From Giesbergeria sp. (GTDB lineage: Bacteria; Pseudomonadota; Gammaproteobacteria; Burkholderiales; Burkholderiaceae_C), in the NCBI GenBank assembly GCA_017985015.1, contig JAGNYI010000019.1:1-56516 (forward strand): a stretch of DNA of 56,516 nucleotides, written 5' to 3'. Numbering within the stretch: position 1 is the stretch's first letter; every line of letters starts with the position of its first letter. Both the position numbers and the translations under genes were made by a program. Below, piece by piece: positions 54,683 to 56,516 of the stretch. The notes below the pieces were generated by a model. It searched no databases and had not been told where the DNA came from. It was given only the letters and a program-made list of their open reading frames with translations.

Positions 54683-55291
54683 TTACTTGATGAGGCCTTC
54701 CGCCTTCATGGTGGCAATGACCGCCGGGCGGGCTGCCACGCGTGCGCGGTAGGCCGTGAGGTTCTGCAGGTGCGACAGATCGAACCCGACCGGCTTGGCC
54801 CAGCCGCTCACGGTGAACAGGTAGGCGTCGGCCACGGTGAACTGCGCGCCCATCAGATAGTCCTTGCCGGCGAGCTGCTGGTCGACGAAAGCCAGGCGCG
54901 ACATCAAACGCTCCTTGACGGACGCCTTGTATTCGTCGTTCGCGGGGCCGCCAAACAAGGGGCCAAAGCTTTTGTGCAGCTCGGTGCCGATGAAGGTCAG
55001 CCATTCCTGCAGTTGGTAGCGCTCAAAGCTGCCCGCTGGGGGCGCCAGCTTTTTGTCGGGTGCCTGATCGGCCAGGTACTGCACGATGGCCGGGCCTTCG
55101 CGCAGCGTGCGGCCATCGTCGAGCACCAGAAAGGGCACGTAGCCGAGCGGGTTGATGGTGTAGTAGTCGGTGCCGTCGGCCAGCTTGTGCGTCTTGGTGG
55201 GCGCGGCAATGGCCTCGTGCGCCAAGCCGGCCTCGTGCAGCACGATATGGGGCGACATCGAGCAGGCGCCGGGGGAGTAGTAAAGCTTCAT
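54683..55291 (-). CDS. gstA: Glutathione S-transferase, beta class
   Basis: A 202-residue cytoplasmic glutathione transferase. The beta-class N-terminus is MKLYYSPGACSMSPHIVLHE, with Cys10 as the expected active-site cysteine, then LGYVPFLVLDDGRTLREGPAIVQYL (the cis-Pro and glutathione-binding segment). The C-terminal all-helical domain contains FTVADAYLFTV. The length matches E. coli GstA (201). No partner gene indicates a specific substrate. Confidence 0.94.
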   Translation of the reverse strand: MKLYYSPGACSMSPHIVLHEAGLAHEAIAAPTKTHKLADGTDYYTINPLGYVPFLVLDDGRTLREGPAIVQYLADQAPDKKLAPPAGSFERYQLQEWLTFIGTELHKSFGPLFGGPANDEYKASVKERLMSRLAFVDQQLAGKDYLMGAQFTVADAYLFTVSGWAKPVGFDLSHLQNLTAYRARVAARPAVIATMKAEGLIK

Positions 55292-55499
55292 CGAAATCCT
55301 TGGTGAAAACCGTCCATGCTAGGGCGTGGCGGATTTCTTTGCTGCGTGGGGGCAAGAGGGTGGCGGAAGGGGCCGGGTGGGGAGCTTATTTCCGAACGGG
55401 GGTGGGCTGCGGGTTTCGATGGATGTCGCTTGTGTGGAGGCTGCAGTGTTTTATGTGGGGTCGGCTGGAATGACGGCATGCCTTTGCCAAGGGCGGGTG

Positions 55500-55800
55500 C
55501 CGGGATGTGCGCCCGGCGGCGCAGTAACTTGTCTCTTGCGTCGCCAAGGACCAGTCACCAAAGAGAAGGCGACCCCGCTGTCCGCGTCCCCTGCGCTGCG
55601 CTTCGGGGCAACCTGCGGTGCGCGCTTCAGGCGGGGTCCGCGCAAACTCGCCTGGCGGCTCAAACAGCGCGCGGCCCTGATCCGCCTGAAGCTGTGCTCC
55701 TCGGCACGGCCAGAGGGGAAGGGGAGCCGGGCAGCCGTTCGGGCCATCGCTGCGCTCGGCCCGGGCGTCGGGACAAGCGGGCGCCGGCAGTAGGACCGGA
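55500..55800. repeat. Probable dispersed non-coding element (ACCAAAGAGAAGGCGACC type)
   Basis: In this gene-poor stretch the segment with TCGCCAAGGACCAGTCACC and AAAGAGAAGGCGACCCC, followed by GGGGCAACCTGCGGTGCG and a GGGCGTCGGGACAAGCGGGC end, resembles a GC-rich intergenic sequence repeated in many Burkholderiales and Xanthomonadales genomes, where it is often over-annotated as short proteins. Frames in it lack ribosome binding sites and family similarity. I see no gene between 55292 and 56095. Confidence 0.45.
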
Positions 55801-56095
55801 TTCAGTGCAGCGCAGGCATTGGGGGCGCAGTGCAACTGTCGGATCACCCTGCAGCGCAACGAAACGCGTGCTCAGACCCCAATCCCGGAATGCTGGGCGC
55901 ACAGCTAGTTTTTGCTATTTATATCTGCGGCATCGCATTAAAGTCCAGTCGATGAGCGGCTGTTGTCGGCCAGGAGCGGCCTGTGGCGGCAGATGAAAGC
56001 GGACTCTCAACGTTGGAGGCCACCGGCAGGCAACACGCGCCGCGAAGCGGCAACTTGATGTTGCTTGTCCGTGTGGGCCGACCAGTTTGACGGCT

Positions 56096-56335
56096 TCAAC
56101 GAGGTACTCCGCACGCCGCCATGGTGGTCTCCCAACTGTCGAGTGCCTTGGTGCAGGTCTCCAAGACTCCGCCCAGTTTCGTCCCCGACTCGTCGACAAT
56201 TTCGCCATCGATTACGAGCGAGAGTTTAGTATTTGGGCCGGCGAAGACGCGCGTTTCGCCTGTCTCCGAGTCAAAACGGCTCTCAACTGAGGTGCCCGGT
56301 CCGTTGATTGGTTCAACGCCCAGAGATTGATGCAC
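56096..56335 (-). CDS. Small hypothetical protein, uncertain
   Basis: A 79-residue frame beginning GTG (MHQSLGVEP) and ending SWETTMAACGVPR. The amino-acid make-up is balanced and protein-like (SRFDSETGETRVF, KLSLVIDGEIVDESGTKLG, LETCTKALDSW), unlike the Arg/Ala-rich shadow frames nearby, and the local GC content is lower. The frame stays open for 27 more codons upstream without an ATG, so the start is not fixed, and no ribosome binding site is evident. I do not recognise the family. It may belong to an accessory element continuing beyond the window. Confidence 0.4.
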   Translation of the reverse strand: MHQSLGVEPINGPGTSVESRFDSETGETRVFAGPNTKLSLVIDGEIVDESGTKLGGVLETCTKALDSWETTMAACGVPR

Positions 56336-56453
56336 ATTCTGAATTAGAGGTCTGTGACCGGAGCGGGGGCGACTCAGTGCGCCGTGCTTCCCGAGTTCGA
56401 CACCAAGCTCCGTAAGCTATTGATCTGTATAGGGCGAGCCTTCCGGCCTGCCA

Positions 56454-56516
56454 CTACAACAGGGGCATTTGAGCGTCGTGGACGGGTTTCTTGATCTTGA
56501 GTGCGGCCAGCACTTC
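56454..56516 (-). CDS. C-terminal end of a gene running off the window
   Basis: The last 21 codons of a minus-strand frame entering from the right edge, reading EVLAALKIKKPVHDAQMPLL and a TAG. The sequence is protein-like and in a plausible frame, but too short to identify. Confidence 0.35.
   Translation of the reverse strand, partial: EVLAALKIKKPVHDAQMPLL

Noticed and set aside
55316-55996. Two overlapping open frames of 155 and 226 codons in the right-hand gap
   Set aside because: Arg/Ala/Gly-rich, no ribosome binding site, and they coincide with a dispersed non-coding sequence often mis-annotated as protein.

Overview
The window is GC-rich, densely coded bacterial DNA that looks like the chromosome of a betaproteobacterium in the order Burkholderiales, most likely family Comamonadaceae (Acidovorax/Rhodoferax/Simplicispira-like). 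Reasons: the canonical fdsGBA-fdhD-fdsD formate dehydrogenase operon, a LigD of polymerase-last type, many family-typical proteins, and at least ten copies of a short palindromic intergenic repeat (core GATAGCT ... AGCGCTT ... AAGCGCTAG) that is common in this family. No rRNA, tRNA or CRISPR array was seen.

Layout. 0-5.6 kb: an N-terminally truncated LigD, an OsmC-type peroxidase, a broken BRO-type antirepressor gene, a small acidic protein and the DinG helicase; a 162-bp MITE-like element with CTAG target duplication follows dinG. 5.9-9.8 kb: a PNPOx-like stress protein, a CopG-type regulator overlapping a PHB-depolymerase-type esterase, YjdM, and a LysR regulator. 9.9-17.9 kb: an oxalate/formate-type antiporter and the NAD-dependent molybdenum formate dehydrogenase operon. 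17.9-24.7 kb: exonuclease, NnrU, NlpC/P60 lipoprotein, DAHP synthase, and a 1234-residue GAF/PAS/GGDEF/EAL protein.

24.74-25.42 kb is the most unusual stretch. This 677-bp gene-free region holds two diverged tandem copies of a replication-origin-like module. Each has an AT/pyrimidine tract, a run of TAG triplets (DnaA-trios), a 14-nt GC-rich spacer and a DnaA box, followed by further boxes at +55, +118 and +158. All four positions repeat with an exact 387-bp period although the sequence between them has diverged. No dnaA, dnaN, gyrB or rpmH lies in the window, and flanking genes mostly point towards the region rather than away from it.

25.4-36.8 kb: PagL-type lipid A deacylase, Spy/CpxP-like protein, RdgC, MntP behind a yybP-ykoY manganese riboswitch, and a minus-strand operon (livG-livH-livM-binding protein-livF-acyl-CoA synthetase-enoyl-CoA hydratase) for uptake and CoA activation of an organic acid, controlled by a divergent TetR regulator with a palindromic operator. 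37.5-46.5 kb: a type I restriction-modification island (hsdM-hsdS-orf278-AlbA_2 ATPase-hsdR), with a low-GC orf278 of possible abortive-infection type. 46.5-49.7 kb: a copper module (copZ-cueR divergent from copA). 49.8-55.3 kb: a chemoreceptor, hemerythrin protein, old-yellow-enzyme, MFS transporter and glutathione transferase. 55.3-56.5 kb: largely non-coding accessory-looking DNA with one small uncertain ORF and a gene end running off the window.
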